Origin: DASQHW01 sp038238245
GTDB lineage: Bacteria > Actinomycetota > Acidimicrobiia > IMCC26256 > PALSA-610
Length of the DNA: 64,000 bases
Direction of reading: 5' to 3'
Assembly: GCA_038238245.1 (NCBI GenBank)
Contig: JBBRXX010000007.1
Span: 1 to 64,000, forward strand
Both the position numbers and the translations under genes were made by a program. The first letter of the stretch is position 1, and every line of letters starts with the position of its first letter. The notes under the pieces are model-generated. The model had not been told where the DNA came from, did no database searches, and was given only the letters and a program-made list of their open reading frames with translations. This document shows, piece by piece, positions 1 through 9,269 of the stretch.

Positions 1-68
1 CGGCTCGGCAAACCCGCCGCGGCCAACCGCGCGATCTCTTCCTTCTCCCGCTCCGATAACCGTTCCAC
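1..68 (-). CDS. IS30-type transposase, N-terminal end only (runs off the left edge)
   Basis: Reading leftward from a GTG at 68-66, with GGGAGG six bases upstream, gives 22 codons beginning VERLSEREKEEIARLAAAG and then the window edge. This pattern is typical of the first helix of the N-terminal HTH of IS30-family transposases. The bases to its right (about 80-132), including gatgcgttgatcc and ending near gagaccgcc, resemble the terminal inverted repeat of actinobacterial IS30 elements, so the element end probably lies near 130. The call rests on a short fragment; any HTH recombinase with a similar helix is an alternative. Confidence 0.5.
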   Translation of the reverse strand, partial: MERLSEREKEEIARLAAAGLPS

Positions 69-202
69 ACCACACCTCCCGATCGATCAAACTCGATCGA
101 AGGTGCCGATGCGTTGATCCCCTGAGACCGCCGCAGTTATGGCGCGATGCCGATCGCTGACGGACATGCCGATTCAGTCCAGATCAAGAACGCGAGGCTG
201 AC

Positions 203-1153
203 TCAACCGCCGTACAGCGGTTCGTTCCACGTGTAGCAGTCGCCGGGCAATCCGCTGCCGATACCGACGTTGAGCCAGCGGACCCGCTGCTCAGAGTCTC
301 CGTGAGCCCCCGCCTTCGGGAAGAGGATACGCAGGGGATCGATCGCATCGTCTCCTACCGCAGAGGTGAGGGTCCCCGCCTGATTCAAGTCATCCTGCGT
401 GAGAAGACTCGCGTCCCACTGATTCCGTACCCAGACTCCTGCGAGACAGTCCGCCTGCAGTTCGATGTCTTGCGACCACACTGCTGCAGTTCGAATATCA
501 CCTTGCTGGATCGCGTTCGCCGCGGCTTGGTGTGAGGCCTCCAGATAGCCCCCGAGATCCTGCATGTAATGCCCGAATTCGTGGGCAATCGCATCGGCTT
601 CGGCGAACGCCCCGTACGACGGGATCGTTCCGTTGGGCAGCGTGAAGATGCTAGCCAGGGGCCAGTAGATCACCGGCTTGCCGGTACCGTCGTCCTGACA
701 ATAGAAGGGGCCGATCTTGTCGGCTTGGACATTTTGCGGACCCGACTGCTTGTCGGAGGACAGGCACGGAACGGGGTTGTTGCTCGCATCGACGGTCTGG
801 AACGTGAGATTGTCTGCCACCGGCTGATTCTCGTTGGCTTTCCAGAACGTAACGACCTCGTCGAAGATGAACACATCGAAGTCATGTTCGGCTTGGTCCC
901 CCGAGGTGGGGTCAGTGGGAGCGTTCGCGAGGCCATTCACGCCGGTAGGCGCTTCGGGGGCTCGAGGGATCTGTTTGACGGCCTTGAGCCGATCGATGAT
1001 GACCTGTAGCTCCTGCGATGAGAGCGAACCGCTGGTAGTGGAGGTCGTCGACGAGCCACCGCCCGATGACGCCTTCTTGTTGTCGCTGCTGCAGGCCGTC
1101 AGGATCACAAGCAGCAACGCGGCCACGAAGGCGATCAACCGTTGAGCGCGCAT
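203..1153 (-). CDS. Secreted lipoprotein, putative neutral zinc metallopeptidase (YpfJ/PF04228 type)
   Basis: A 316-residue protein with a lipoprotein signal peptide (basic MRAQR start, hydrophobic stretch, lipobox LTAC with Cys at about residue 21), then a Ser/Thr-rich linker. The metallopeptidase signature HEFGH lies in AIAHEFGHYMQ at about residue 190, with the downstream IELQADCLAGVW motif that supplies the third zinc ligand region in this family. It is expected to be anchored outside the membrane; substrates of the family are unknown. GGGGAG eight bases before the ATG supports the start. It lies alone beside the IS30 end, so its island membership is uncertain. Confidence 0.8.
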   Translation of the reverse strand: MRAQRLIAFVAALLLVILTACSSDNKKASSGGGSSTTSTTSGSLSSQELQVIIDRLKAVKQIPRAPEAPTGVNGLANAPTDPTSGDQAEHDFDVFIFDEVVTFWKANENQPVADNLTFQTVDASNNPVPCLSSDKQSGPQNVQADKIGPFYCQDDGTGKPVIYWPLASIFTLPNGTIPSYGAFAEADAIAHEFGHYMQDLGGYLEASHQAAANAIQQGDIRTAAVWSQDIELQADCLAGVWVRNQWDASLLTQDDLNQAGTLTSAVGDDAIDPLRILFPKAGAHGDSEQRVRWLNVGIGSGLPGDCYTWNEPLYGG

Positions 1154-1869
1154 TTGAGTAGCTCCCCTTCCTCATGCTCGGGGCCAAAGGCAGCAATACG
1201 TTGCCCCTCGTGTCCCGATACCCCGCCAGGTCGCATCATCGTGGCAGGAATACTTCGCCGTGCCAACTCTCGAACCTGACAGGAGTTGGTGTCGAGACCG
1301 CTACGTTGATCCCCGGTGATCCTCATCGACCGACCGCGGTGGCTCGACCGCGTGACATTCGGTTCGCGCATGTCGTCAGCGATGTCTCGTTCAACGAGTT
1401 GCACGCGTTCGTCGAACGACTGCAACTCCCGCGGCCGCTCGAACACCGCGCTTGCTATCGCGAACCCGAGCAGATTGCCCACTGTGGCGTGATATTGCGA
1501 ACGTCGATTCTGGCTGCACAACGCGGGCCGCGCGTCCCCTAGAAGGCGGCACGCCACACGTCGCAGCGGATGGCCGTCGCCAACACGGCCGCTTCCTCCG
1601 GGCACCCCGCCCGCCGCGCCCGTGTCCCAAAGGACTCCGAAGGAATGACAAGGGTCGTTGTGGGTGGGCGCGCAGGCGTCGAACGTCGACACGACCAACG
1701 AGGAAGAATCGTGTCGCTTCCCGACCCGACGAAAGGAAGCCGACGCTGCGCAGCACCACCACATCTCTTGCCAGCACCACGCGCGATCGCGGCGTACCTC
1801 ACACCCGCGGCACCCGTCCGGGTCGTCGTCGAGTGTGCAGTCGGCGACCTGCCGTAGATTGCAGGGACA
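1154..1869. other. Intergenic stretch without a recognisable gene
   Basis: About 700 bases on either strand hold only long frames of low-complexity Arg/Ser/Pro-rich translation typical of GC-rich non-coding frames. No RNA gene, repeat or family motif was seen. A TAGATT box at 1855-1860, nine bases before the GTG of the SHOCT gene, may be its promoter -10 element. Confidence 0.4.
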
Positions 1870-2181
1870 GTGACCGGTCTGATCGTCCTCCTCGCGATTT
1901 TCGCGGTAGTCCCCTCTGTGATTGCGGCTCGGAAGGGACGTAGCGCGATTGGCTTCTACCTCTTCGGCTTGTTGTTCTTTCTCCCGGCGCTCATCGTCGT
2001 CCTGCTCATACCTGCGACCGGAGACAGCGTCGAGGCGATGTATCAGCGCCAGCACGCCGGAACATCGCGACGCGACGATGTCCTCGCTCAGATCGAGCAA
2101 CTCCACGCGCTCGTCCAGCGCGGCGCGCTTACCGAAGACGAGTTCGAGGCGAAGAAACGCGAACTCCTCGACCGCATGTAG
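1870..2181 (+). CDS. SHOCT-domain small membrane protein
   Basis: A 103-residue protein starting at GTG. Residues about 3-20 and 28-47 form two hydrophobic segments separated by a short basic loop (RKGRS), and the C-terminus (about 70-103) is a SHOCT domain: IEQLHALVQRGALTEDEFEA followed by KKRELLDRM. SHOCT domains are short helical oligomerisation modules; their role in such membrane proteins is not established. No good ribosome-binding site is seen, but a TAGATT box nine bases upstream suggests a nearly leaderless transcript. Confidence 0.75.
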   Translation: MTGLIVLLAIFAVVPSVIAARKGRSAIGFYLFGLLFFLPALIVVLLIPATGDSVEAMYQRQHAGTSRRDDVLAQIEQLHALVQRGALTEDEFEAKKRELLDRM

Positions 2182-2634
2182 CTCAGAGTCTCCTCGCGGC
2201 GGCGCAGCGCCTCAGATCTGCCATGTGGAGAGTACTGTTCCGATGGCCCGTTGCTCTACTGAAGGCCGACCGCGAGCAGGATTCAAATTGGTGGTGTTCC
2301 GGGTGTGACCGTGACTTGCGGCGGGTTGTATTGGCTCGGCTCGCTTTGAACCCGCCCGGTCACGAGCCTGCTGCGGCAGTCCGAGGAACGGCCGAGGCCG
2401 AGATCTCGAGGACTAACCCCACGCAATCGGAGAAGGGCTGCCCCGGGTTCGCCTTGGCGGCCCTTTTCGCGTAGGCACTACGGCGGCTCGGTGAGCCCGT
2501 CAACTTCCTCTAGTGCGCTCTCGTCGCCGTCATTGAGACACCGCTTGCCGAGCGACACGATACGACGCATCGGACCGAGGCTGTACGCCGGATTACCCTC
2601 GCGGTGCCGACTGTTGTGACGAGAGTGATGCCCG
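2182..2634. other. Intergenic stretch containing a hairpin terminator, no gene seen
   Basis: No convincing reading frame or RNA gene was recognised between the SHOCT gene and the ATPase gene. The only clear structure is the GC-rich hairpin with a T-run at 2433-2467, listed separately. Confidence 0.4.
2433..2467 (+). terminator. Rho-independent terminator-like hairpin
   Basis: A 10-bp stem (AAGGGCTGCC at 2433-2442 with GGCGGCCCTT at 2456-2465, one G-U pair) and a 13-base loop, followed by TTTTC. It could end a transcript from the SHOCT gene 250 bases upstream. The A-run on the left arm is short, so efficiency is uncertain. Confidence 0.5.
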
Positions 2635-3993
2635 ATGCCGCCGGACGCTCAATTGATTATGGCGGCGTTTCGGCCGAACAGAGCAATGGACGACCCCGAG
2701 CTCTTCGCGGGACGTCGTGAACAGCTAGAGCAACTGTGCCAGGCAATGCATTCGCCTGGATCGTGTCCGATCGTTCTCGGCGACGCGGGGCTTGGGAAGA
2801 CAAGTCTCGCGCTGCAGGTGCAGCGCATCGCGATGGGTGACTTGTCCCTGCTAGGAACCGACCGCCTTGAAGATTGGGCGTTCGACGAGCCTGACCGTTA
2901 CCTCACGCTGTTCGTGCAATGCACCGATGCCGTCGACCACCTCGGAGCTCTTCTGCAGCGTCTGATCAACGCGCTGCTTGAGATCACCCCGACGCCCAGC
3001 GATTCCTCCACGCACCTGGTTAGCCGCGTCACCCAACACAAGCTCTCGTTGAAGGTGTTCGATTCGTCCTTTCAGAACAGTTACGCGCCTGAGGAGTTTG
3101 ATCGCCAGTTCGAACATCTCGATTTGGAGGAGCGCGTCGTCCGGTTGGCCGGCTATGTCACCGAAAAGACCGGCCAGCCCATTCTGTTCGTGATTGATGA
3201 ACTAGATCGGATGCACAACACATCGGGCCTCGCGTCGTTCTTGAAGGCCGCCTCGGGCGAGACAATGAAGTTCCTCGTGGTCGGGATCGCGCAGAGCCTC
3301 TCGAATCTCATAGCGGATCACGGATCGATAGAACGGATCGCATGGCCCGTTCGGGTGCCTCATATGAGGCCCAGTGAGCTGGAACAAATCCTTGAGCAGG
3401 CGCGGGAGCGCTTGTACACCGAGCGCGTCTACCTCTCGGTGACGACTACGGGGGCTCGACGGCTCGCGCGAATCGCCTCCGGTTTTCCGTGGTTCGTACA
3501 TATTCTCGGCCAGGAGGCCTTCCTCAGCGCCTGGCGGGATGGCTCGAAGATTGTCGGAGATTTGCACGTAGCGGCCGCGGTTCGAGAGTTGGCGACGAAC
3601 CGCTTCGCGCAGACGATGGCTGATCGTTGTCAACAGGCGGTCCGGGATTCAGTGAACCGCGAGCGCCTCTTGCGGACGATGGCGAGGTGGGCCGTCACAG
3701 ATGTGCCGACCGGGGACACATATCGAATCGTTGAGGGGATGGGCGTCACAAACCCATCGGTCTACAAAGGACACCTCGCGCAGGCAACATATGGTCGCGT
3801 CATCGAGGCGCCGCCATTCCAAGAGCGCGGCGTTGTGCGATTCACGAACGAGATGTTCAAGATCTACTGCCGTCTGCGCCATCGATATTCGCAGGCGTCG
3901 ATGACGAGGTCGAGGCCGCTTGGGACTCATACCACGGGCCGTGATTGGCCGGGGGCTGGCCACGGAGCGCCTGTCCGGCCCCCTCCCCCTTAG
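2635..3993 (+). CDS. P-loop ATPase of the STAND/Orc1-like AAA group
   Basis: A 452-residue protein with Walker A GDAGLGKTS (residues 49-57) and Walker B ILFVIDELD (about 183-191), preceded by FAGRREQLEQL, the usual lead-in of AAA_16/STAND ATPases. The C-terminal third looks helical with a winged-helix-like segment and no enzymatic effector domain, so it may be a lone ATPase/sensor subunit. ATG at 2635 has a weak GAGAG about 10 bases upstream; an in-frame ATG at 2659 also fits the family N-terminus. The last 40 residues are low-complexity and may be read-through past an older end. It has no partner gene on the same strand, and its function is not recognised. Confidence 0.65.
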   Translation: MPPDAQLIMAAFRPNRAMDDPELFAGRREQLEQLCQAMHSPGSCPIVLGDAGLGKTSLALQVQRIAMGDLSLLGTDRLEDWAFDEPDRYLTLFVQCTDAVDHLGALLQRLINALLEITPTPSDSSTHLVSRVTQHKLSLKVFDSSFQNSYAPEEFDRQFEHLDLEERVVRLAGYVTEKTGQPILFVIDELDRMHNTSGLASFLKAASGETMKFLVVGIAQSLSNLIADHGSIERIAWPVRVPHMRPSELEQILEQARERLYTERVYLSVTTTGARRLARIASGFPWFVHILGQEAFLSAWRDGSKIVGDLHVAAAVRELATNRFAQTMADRCQQAVRDSVNRERLLRTMARWAVTDVPTGDTYRIVEGMGVTNPSVYKGHLAQATYGRVIEAPPFQERGVVRFTNEMFKIYCRLRHRYSQASMTRSRPLGTHTTGRDWPGAGHGAPVRPPPP

Positions 3994-4127
3994 GCTCGCC
4001 ATCCCATATCACTCACGCGTGGTTCGACTATGCCGTGTTCGCCACGCCGCCGATCGCCAGGCCGCAATCACCACCCACCAAGTGGGTTTCGCGCGTGCAG
4101 GTCACGGAGGTATGCAGCGCCGAACAC

Positions 4128-4949
4128 CTACTCCAGTGATTCGGGATCGAAGACCGTGCGTACGTCGAGGCGAAGTGTCCGGGCGATTTCATCGAGGAAC
4201 TTCGTAGTGGTCAGGAACCATTCTCGACCGACAGAGCGCCCGTCACGCCGCAGGTGATCCGCCGCATCCAGCAGCCGATGGAACTGTCCTTCGACCTCCG
4301 CGCTTCCTTCAGCCACGGGGTACACGCGCAGCAGCACCGGCTCTTCGGGGAGCACGGTTTCGCGCTTCTGGGAATTAAAGCGCTGGATCACCGAACTACC
4401 GCTGTGGCCCACCTTCAAGAGAGTGTGACCAAGCTCCGGCTCGTACGGATAGCGCAGGTAGTGCGGCAGCGTGTACACGTAGATCCCTGGTGCCGCGTGC
4501 TGCTCGGCGGCCTTGGTCGCCGCGAGCGCCTTCTTTTCCTCTGCGGCTTGAGCATCCGGATCTGAGACGCGCGACTCCAGTATTTCGAGTCGCCGTTCGA
4601 GCACCTGCCGCGCTTCTGATGAGAGATCAGTCGTCTTGAGGAGCCTTCGAAATCTTGCCGCAGTTTGCGACGCAACGCTCGGTGCCGCCGGAAGATCTCC
4701 ATCCAACAATGCTTTGATTGTTCGCTTGTAGTTCCAGACGAAGTTCGGGTTCTCGGCCCCGCGCTGGACGCGCATCTCCTCCTCGGTGAGGCCGGCTTGC
4801 GAGCCCCGATAGACCTCGCCGAGAACGCTTTCGTCCTTCTGAAGAATGTCGGCGATCTCCCCGCGAACCCGGTGGGCGGACGCCTCTGCAGCCGCCTGCG
4901 TCGCGTCGAGGTCCGCTGAATGCGCGCCGCTCGCGCGTGGCTGTTCCAC
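4128..4949 (-). CDS. GIY-YIG-like (T5orf172/MUG113) domain protein
   Basis: About 273 residues from a GTG at 4949. The frame is open further upstream to 5168, but that extension translates as low-complexity, so the start is uncertain. The C-terminal 120 residues carry the GIY-YIG-type core: IYVYTLPHYLR, then LLKVGHSGSSVIQRFNSQ, then an Arg- and Glu-containing helix (EVEGQFHRLL) and REWF, as in T5orf172/MUG113 proteins of phages and mobile elements. The N-terminal half is charged and helical. Members are often predicted nucleases, but activity is unproven. It is divergent from the membrane protein gene to its right. Confidence 0.65.
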   Translation of the reverse strand: MEQPRASGAHSADLDATQAAAEASAHRVRGEIADILQKDESVLGEVYRGSQAGLTEEEMRVQRGAENPNFVWNYKRTIKALLDGDLPAAPSVASQTAARFRRLLKTTDLSSEARQVLERRLEILESRVSDPDAQAAEEKKALAATKAAEQHAAPGIYVYTLPHYLRYPYEPELGHTLLKVGHSGSSVIQRFNSQKRETVLPEEPVLLRVYPVAEGSAEVEGQFHRLLDAADHLRRDGRSVGREWFLTTTKFLDEIARTLRLDVRTVFDPESLE

Positions 4950-5228
4950 GCCGTCATGATCGCGTACAGGTGCTGGCGCGCGCCTAAGACGCCGCGCGCC
5001 AGCCGGCCAGCCGCCAGTGCGCCCTTGACCGGCCAGCCGGGCGCTGCCAGCGTGCGCCCCATGCCGTGGGAACTGGAGCCGGGTGCAAAGATCCGACGAG
5101 TCGAACTTCACGATGAGTACGGAGGCCAGCGACAAGGAGGTATATCGGCCCGAGCGCACGCACTCCAAACGATTTCATGTTCTCCGACCCTGCCAGCGGC
5201 GAGCAGCACGGCTATCACGATCGCTGGG

Positions 5229-6551
5229 ATGCACAAGACCTCTTCCGACACGAAGGGCACCGAGAGGTACGCGAGACGCGCCGCCCACCGCGTCGTGCGT
5301 TGGGCGGGCTCACATCGGATGCCGATCGAGGCGTCAGGCGTCGCGATCGTGTCGATAATTGTCTTGGCATTGCGCGCGCCTTTTGCGATCGGGCGGCTAT
5401 GGGCCGAGGACGGCAGCGTCTTTCTTCAACAGGCGAGAGACCGCGGCGTCGTTCGCTCGTTCGGGCAAGCCTACGCGGGCTATTACCACCTCGTTCCCAG
5501 GGTGATCGGTGCGCTCGCTTCTGCGGTTCCGATTCGCGAAGCGGCATTGATCACGTGGCTTGGCGTCGCCGTAGTGGTCGGCTGGTGCGCGGCGACGATC
5601 TACGTCGAGAGCACCGGCTGGCTCGCAACGCGTCCTACACGCCTCCTTCTGGCGTTCAGCGTCGTGGTGCTCCCGGCGCTCGGATTGGAAGCGATCGCCA
5701 ACTCGGCAAATCTCCAGTACACGCTCCTGTTCACGTCGCTGATAGCGCTTGCAAGTATGTCCACCGGTCGTTGGTCGTCGGTGAACCGAGCGGCGATCGC
5801 GGCGGTCACTGCGCTCACCACGCCCCTTGCGCTGTTCCTCGCTCCGATCGCGGCGGTGCGAGTCTTCCGGCGCCGACCTCGCCGTCTGGACGCGACAGTC
5901 ACCGCGTGGGGCATCGCGACGGCAGTGCAGATCGGGATGATCTTGATTACGCGGCCCCGACGCATCCCTGGGTCGCCGGGCGACAAGGCGCGGATCGTGA
6001 GTTACTACGACCACCGCGTTTTGTACGAAAATCTGCTGCCGAAGCAGGTCGCGAGGACCACGATCGCGCCGATCGCGACGCTCTTCGGTGTAGTCCTCGT
6101 GCTCCTCGCCGCGGGCCTCGCGTTGCGGAGCTCGCGACGCCGAACGGCACTTCTTTTGCTACTCATTCCTGCCATCGGCTTCGCATTCTGGACGTACGCA
6201 GCAATCAACTACGGGTCGCCCGCTCGATATCGCGTGTTCCCGGGCTTGTGCGTCATCTGGTCGGTTCTCGTCGCGTCGGAAGAGCTAATACGCGCACTCC
6301 GACCGCGCGTGCCCGTTGATTGGCGTCTTGCGGGCATCATCGTGACGCTCCTCGCGCTCAGTTGGTTTACCTACTGGCGACCCCCGCCACATCGAGCATC
6401 GGGGCCGGCGTGGTCGACCGCCCTCTCTTCGGCCGAACATCGGTGTCGGATCGAACATGTGCCGACAGTCGTGATGAGGATCTCGCCGGTCGTGCCGGGG
6501 TCGAAATTCTGGGGGATCGGACTTCGGTGCGATGACGTTGTGCGTCACTAG
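5229..6551 (+). CDS. Polytopic membrane protein, GT-C glycosyltransferase-like
   Basis: About 440 residues from ATG 5229 (the frame is open from 4920 but that part is low-complexity). After a basic N-terminus there are roughly ten hydrophobic segments. The first external loop has the acidic motif LWAEDGSVFLQQA followed by YAGYYHLVPR, an arrangement seen in actinobacterial GT-C-type membrane proteins where the acidic pair sits in the first loop. A lipid-linked sugar transfer role is an inference only. The neighbours give no pathway context. Confidence 0.55.
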   Translation: MHKTSSDTKGTERYARRAAHRVVRWAGSHRMPIEASGVAIVSIIVLALRAPFAIGRLWAEDGSVFLQQARDRGVVRSFGQAYAGYYHLVPRVIGALASAVPIREAALITWLGVAVVVGWCAATIYVESTGWLATRPTRLLLAFSVVVLPALGLEAIANSANLQYTLLFTSLIALASMSTGRWSSVNRAAIAAVTALTTPLALFLAPIAAVRVFRRRPRRLDATVTAWGIATAVQIGMILITRPRRIPGSPGDKARIVSYYDHRVLYENLLPKQVARTTIAPIATLFGVVLVLLAAGLALRSSRRRTALLLLLIPAIGFAFWTYAAINYGSPARYRVFPGLCVIWSVLVASEELIRALRPRVPVDWRLAGIIVTLLALSWFTYWRPPPHRASGPAWSTALSSAEHRCRIEHVPTVVMRISPVVPGSKFWGIGLRCDDVVRH

Positions 6552-7211
6552 CGGTCTACGGGTTGTGACCACGCCAATAACATGAGTCGCACCGATTGAT
6601 GCGACCTTGAAGCCGAGCTCCGCCTTGGCCCTGTTCCCCTCCCCCCCGAGGGAAGCCGAGGGAATGCTGCGGAGCCAAACGTGAGTCACGCTCGATTCGC
6701 CCGCGCCGCACCGTCTGTCTCCTCAGCGATATCACGGGAGCCACATCAGATTACGTCGTTCCCCGATCCACTCCGTTCGTACATCGAGAAGCCCGAGCAC
6801 GCATCTCCGCAATCCGTAGCGTCTGCATCTGCGCGCCGCGACGATTGCGAACGGGCGAGTATCGGGCATGGCCCGACCTCTTGCGAGGAAGGGATGCTAC
6901 CTGCGCTCAGACCGAAATAGGGCGCCGAAGCAGCAGTAGCCGCGGCCCGCCTTCCCTCCCCACGTCACGCTGAACACCAGGCGCGTCTGCGCGGCAATAG
7001 GCCAAAAGCTGGCAACTGGGAGCTGTCCAGTTGTCGCCACGCGCCGAACTGACCCAGGCGAGCGTCCAACATTCCTCTCAGTGCAGTTTCGGGTAGGTCG
7101 CCTTCGGCTGTCGGCTGAACCTGCGGCGACGCTCGACCTCGCCAAGCTGATCGACATTGCGCGCCGCGCGAATCGGCTCGGCGTATGCAATCCGCGGGCG
7201 GCGCTGCGCAA
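6552..7211. other. Intergenic stretch without a recognisable gene
   Basis: Frames on both strands give only short Ser/Arg-rich translations. One minus-strand frame (6897-7211) ends with a more protein-like stretch (about the last 45 residues), but no family was recognised and no start signal is visible. Treated as non-coding or decayed. Confidence 0.35.
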
Positions 7212-7631
7212 CTAAGGAGCGACCAGACCTGAGCCGCCGAGGATGCCGACCGCAGCGGGTAGACGTGCCGCCGAGTATGACGCGTAACGTCGCACGATCA
7301 CGCGCACTTTGAGATTCGCTGCGCCGCTTGAGAAGTCGAGGAACACGGACGGCTTAGACGTGTACAGCTCAAGAAGCGCCGTATCTCGGAGGACGATTGC
7401 AACGTCTTGATCGCCGTTCACATCGGTGGGCACGTTCGCGTCGGCGACGACGTGCATCGATCCGTTGACGGTGACTGTCGCGCCGGGAATCTGCGGTGGT
7501 GCGAACGAGATGGGAATTGGCGCGGTCGCGGTGGCGACCTTCTCGCGCAGCCAACTGAGCCGGCGCGGCGCTCGTCCAACTTCAACCTTGCGAACGAGTT
7601 GCTCAAGGTTCGACACCGCGGATACATGCAC
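7212..7631 (-). pseudogene. C-terminal fragment of a phage major capsid protein
   Basis: The 139-codon frame translates to a stretch matching the last third of capsid proteins of actinobacterial tailed phages: APRRLSWLREKV near the start, then VVADANVPTDVNGDQDVAIV, a segment ending LKVRVIVRRYASYSAARLPA, and the terminal GILGGSGLVAP. In intact homologues this follows about 150-250 further residues, absent here because the frame is cut by the end of the cyclase gene ten bases upstream. It is therefore a prophage remnant. Identification rests on recognising the C-terminal pattern, not on an alignment. Confidence 0.55.
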
Positions 7632-7640
7632 GTCTCGTCC

Positions 7641-8981
7641 TTAGGAGACCGCGGTGTGGACCGCCCACTCGCCGGGGACGCCCTTCAGCGTGTATTTGCC
7701 CTTCGCCGTGAACGCGAGGTCGGATCCGACGACGAGGTCCTTGACGGTTGAAGTGACGAGTACCTCGCCCGGTCCTGCGATCGCAGCGACACGTGCACCG
7801 ATGTGCACCGCCATGCCTGCGACGTCGGCGCCTTGGAGCTCTACCTCGCCGGTATGGAGGCCGGATCGCACGTCGAGACCGAGCGGACGGACGGACTCAG
7901 CGACGGCCTGCGCGCAACGTACCGCGCGTCCAGGCCCGTCGAACAGCGCGAGGAAGTCGTCGCCGCGAGTGTTGATCTCGCGGCCGCGATGATGGTCCAG
8001 CTCGCGCCGCACGCGCGCCCGAAAGCTGTCGAGCAGCTCGCGCCATTTGCGATCGCCGAGCGTCGCGGCGCGTTCGGTCGATCCGGCGATGTCGGTGAAG
8101 AGCACCGTCGCGAGCACACGATCGACCTCGGCGGGCCGGGTCGGTCGATGCCCGGTGAGGAACTCTTCGATGACGTCGAGACAGTCGTCCTCGCCGTTGA
8201 GCGCGCCATTACTGTGGAAGTCGCCCGGCAGCTCGACATAGCGCGCGCCGGCAATCGACTCGGCGATGTACCGACCCATCGCGGGCGGCAGCAGCGGGTC
8301 GCCTGAGCGGTGCACGACGAGCGTCGGTGCCGAGATCGCGGGGAGCGCGGCGCGCACGTCCATCGCGGCGTTGTGGTCGAGGATGTCGCGCACTCCGCCC
8401 GGAGTGGAAGCGGCGCGTTCTAGGCGCGCGAGCACGTTGTTCGTCGCCTCGTCTTCGGGCATGTTCGCGGCGAAGAACCGCAGCGCTTGGCCGGTGCCCC
8501 ATTGCTCGCTGACGAGCTGGTTGAACCCCTTTACAAGAACGGGGTCGGCGCCGATCTCGAAGTCGGGCGCAGCGAGCAGACGGGCGAACGTGTCCCATAG
8601 AACGAGGGCCGTCGCGCGCTCGGGGTACGTCGCTGCGAACAACAACGTCAGCGGGCCGCCCTCGGAAAGCCCGACCAAGGCTGCGCGCTCCGAGCTTGCC
8701 GCGTCCATCACGGCGCGAATGTCGTCCATCCGCTCCTCGGCCGAGCCGAATCCCAGACTGCGGTCGGATGCCCCCGTTCCACGCTTGTCGAACGTGATGA
8801 CACGCGAGAAGGCGGCGAGGCGATAGCAGATGCCGCGATAGAGGTCGGACTCCTCGAGGAAATCCTGATGCGAGACGAAACCAGGAATGAATACGGTATC
8901 GACGGGACCCCCACCGATCACCTGATACGCAATGCTCAGCTCTCCGCTCTGTGTGTAACGCGTTCCGCTCGTCGTGACCAC
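7641..8981 (-). CDS. Alpha/beta hydrolase fused to a class III adenylyl/guanylyl cyclase
   Basis: A 446-residue, two-domain protein. Residues 1-280 are an alpha/beta hydrolase with nucleophile Ser106 in GLSEGG, an acid near Asp228 (SGDPL) and His256 (DFHSNG). Residues 288-446 are a class III cyclase domain with metal-binding Asp297 (FTDIAGST) and Asp341 (TRGDD), then GLHTGEVE and VHIGARVAA. The fusion is a recurrent actinobacterial architecture. The hydrolase may sense a small molecule and tune cyclic nucleotide production; ligand and product are unknown. No membrane segment is seen, so it should be cytosolic. Confidence 0.85.
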   Translation of the reverse strand: MVTTSGTRYTQSGELSIAYQVIGGGPVDTVFIPGFVSHQDFLEESDLYRGICYRLAAFSRVITFDKRGTGASDRSLGFGSAEERMDDIRAVMDAASSERAALVGLSEGGPLTLLFAATYPERATALVLWDTFARLLAAPDFEIGADPVLVKGFNQLVSEQWGTGQALRFFAANMPEDEATNNVLARLERAASTPGGVRDILDHNAAMDVRAALPAISAPTLVVHRSGDPLLPPAMGRYIAESIAGARYVELPGDFHSNGALNGEDDCLDVIEEFLTGHRPTRPAEVDRVLATVLFTDIAGSTERAATLGDRKWRELLDSFRARVRRELDHHRGREINTRGDDFLALFDGPGRAVRCAQAVAESVRPLGLDVRSGLHTGEVELQGADVAGMAVHIGARVAAIAGPGEVLVTSTVKDLVVGSDLAFTAKGKYTLKGVPGEWAVHTAVS

Positions 8982-9002
8982 TGTCCCTCCGCGCTACTCG
9001 GG

Positions 9003-9269
9003 TCAGTAGTTTGTCACGGGTGACGTGTTGACCGGCTGCGTCAGGTCGGCGTTGTCCGCGGCGGCGTGCAGCTTTGTTCCCTCGCCGGTGCGGAATACGG
9101 CGTCGCCGTCGACGAATACGAAACTGACGGGCAGGATCACCGGCAGGCCGTGCATCGTGAGGCCGACTCGCCCGATGCCGCCGCGTCGGAGATAGTCGAG
9201 ACACTGCTCGCGGGTGAGCAGCTCGAGACCTTCGTAGATGAGCATCGTGCGATCATCCAGGTTGCTCAC
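9003..9269 (-). pseudogene. Pyridoxamine-phosphate-oxidase-like flavoprotein, C-terminally truncated
   Basis: From GTG 9269 (or ATG 9245) the frame reads LIYEGLELLTREQCLDYLRR, then GRVGLTMHGLPVILPVSFVF, VDGDAVFRTGEGTKLHAAA, the first half of a PNPOx-like split-barrel domain. At that point intact relatives continue for roughly 60-80 residues, whereas here an unrelated tail (about 15 residues) ends the frame. The missing half includes strands needed for the dimeric flavin/F420 site, so it is probably inactive. The break lies just upstream of the hydrolase-cyclase gene, consistent with a rearrangement between them. Confidence 0.6.

Noticed and set aside
1135..2106. Long minus-strand frame over the SHOCT gene
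   Set aside because: Translation is Arg/Glu/Asp-rich low-complexity without motif or start signal; the plus-strand SHOCT frame explains the coding signal.
2260..2330. A possible tRNA 3' end remnant (gattcaaattgg) as a left attachment site
   Set aside because: It does not match the tRNA-Ser or tRNA-Leu 3' end and no cloverleaf forms.
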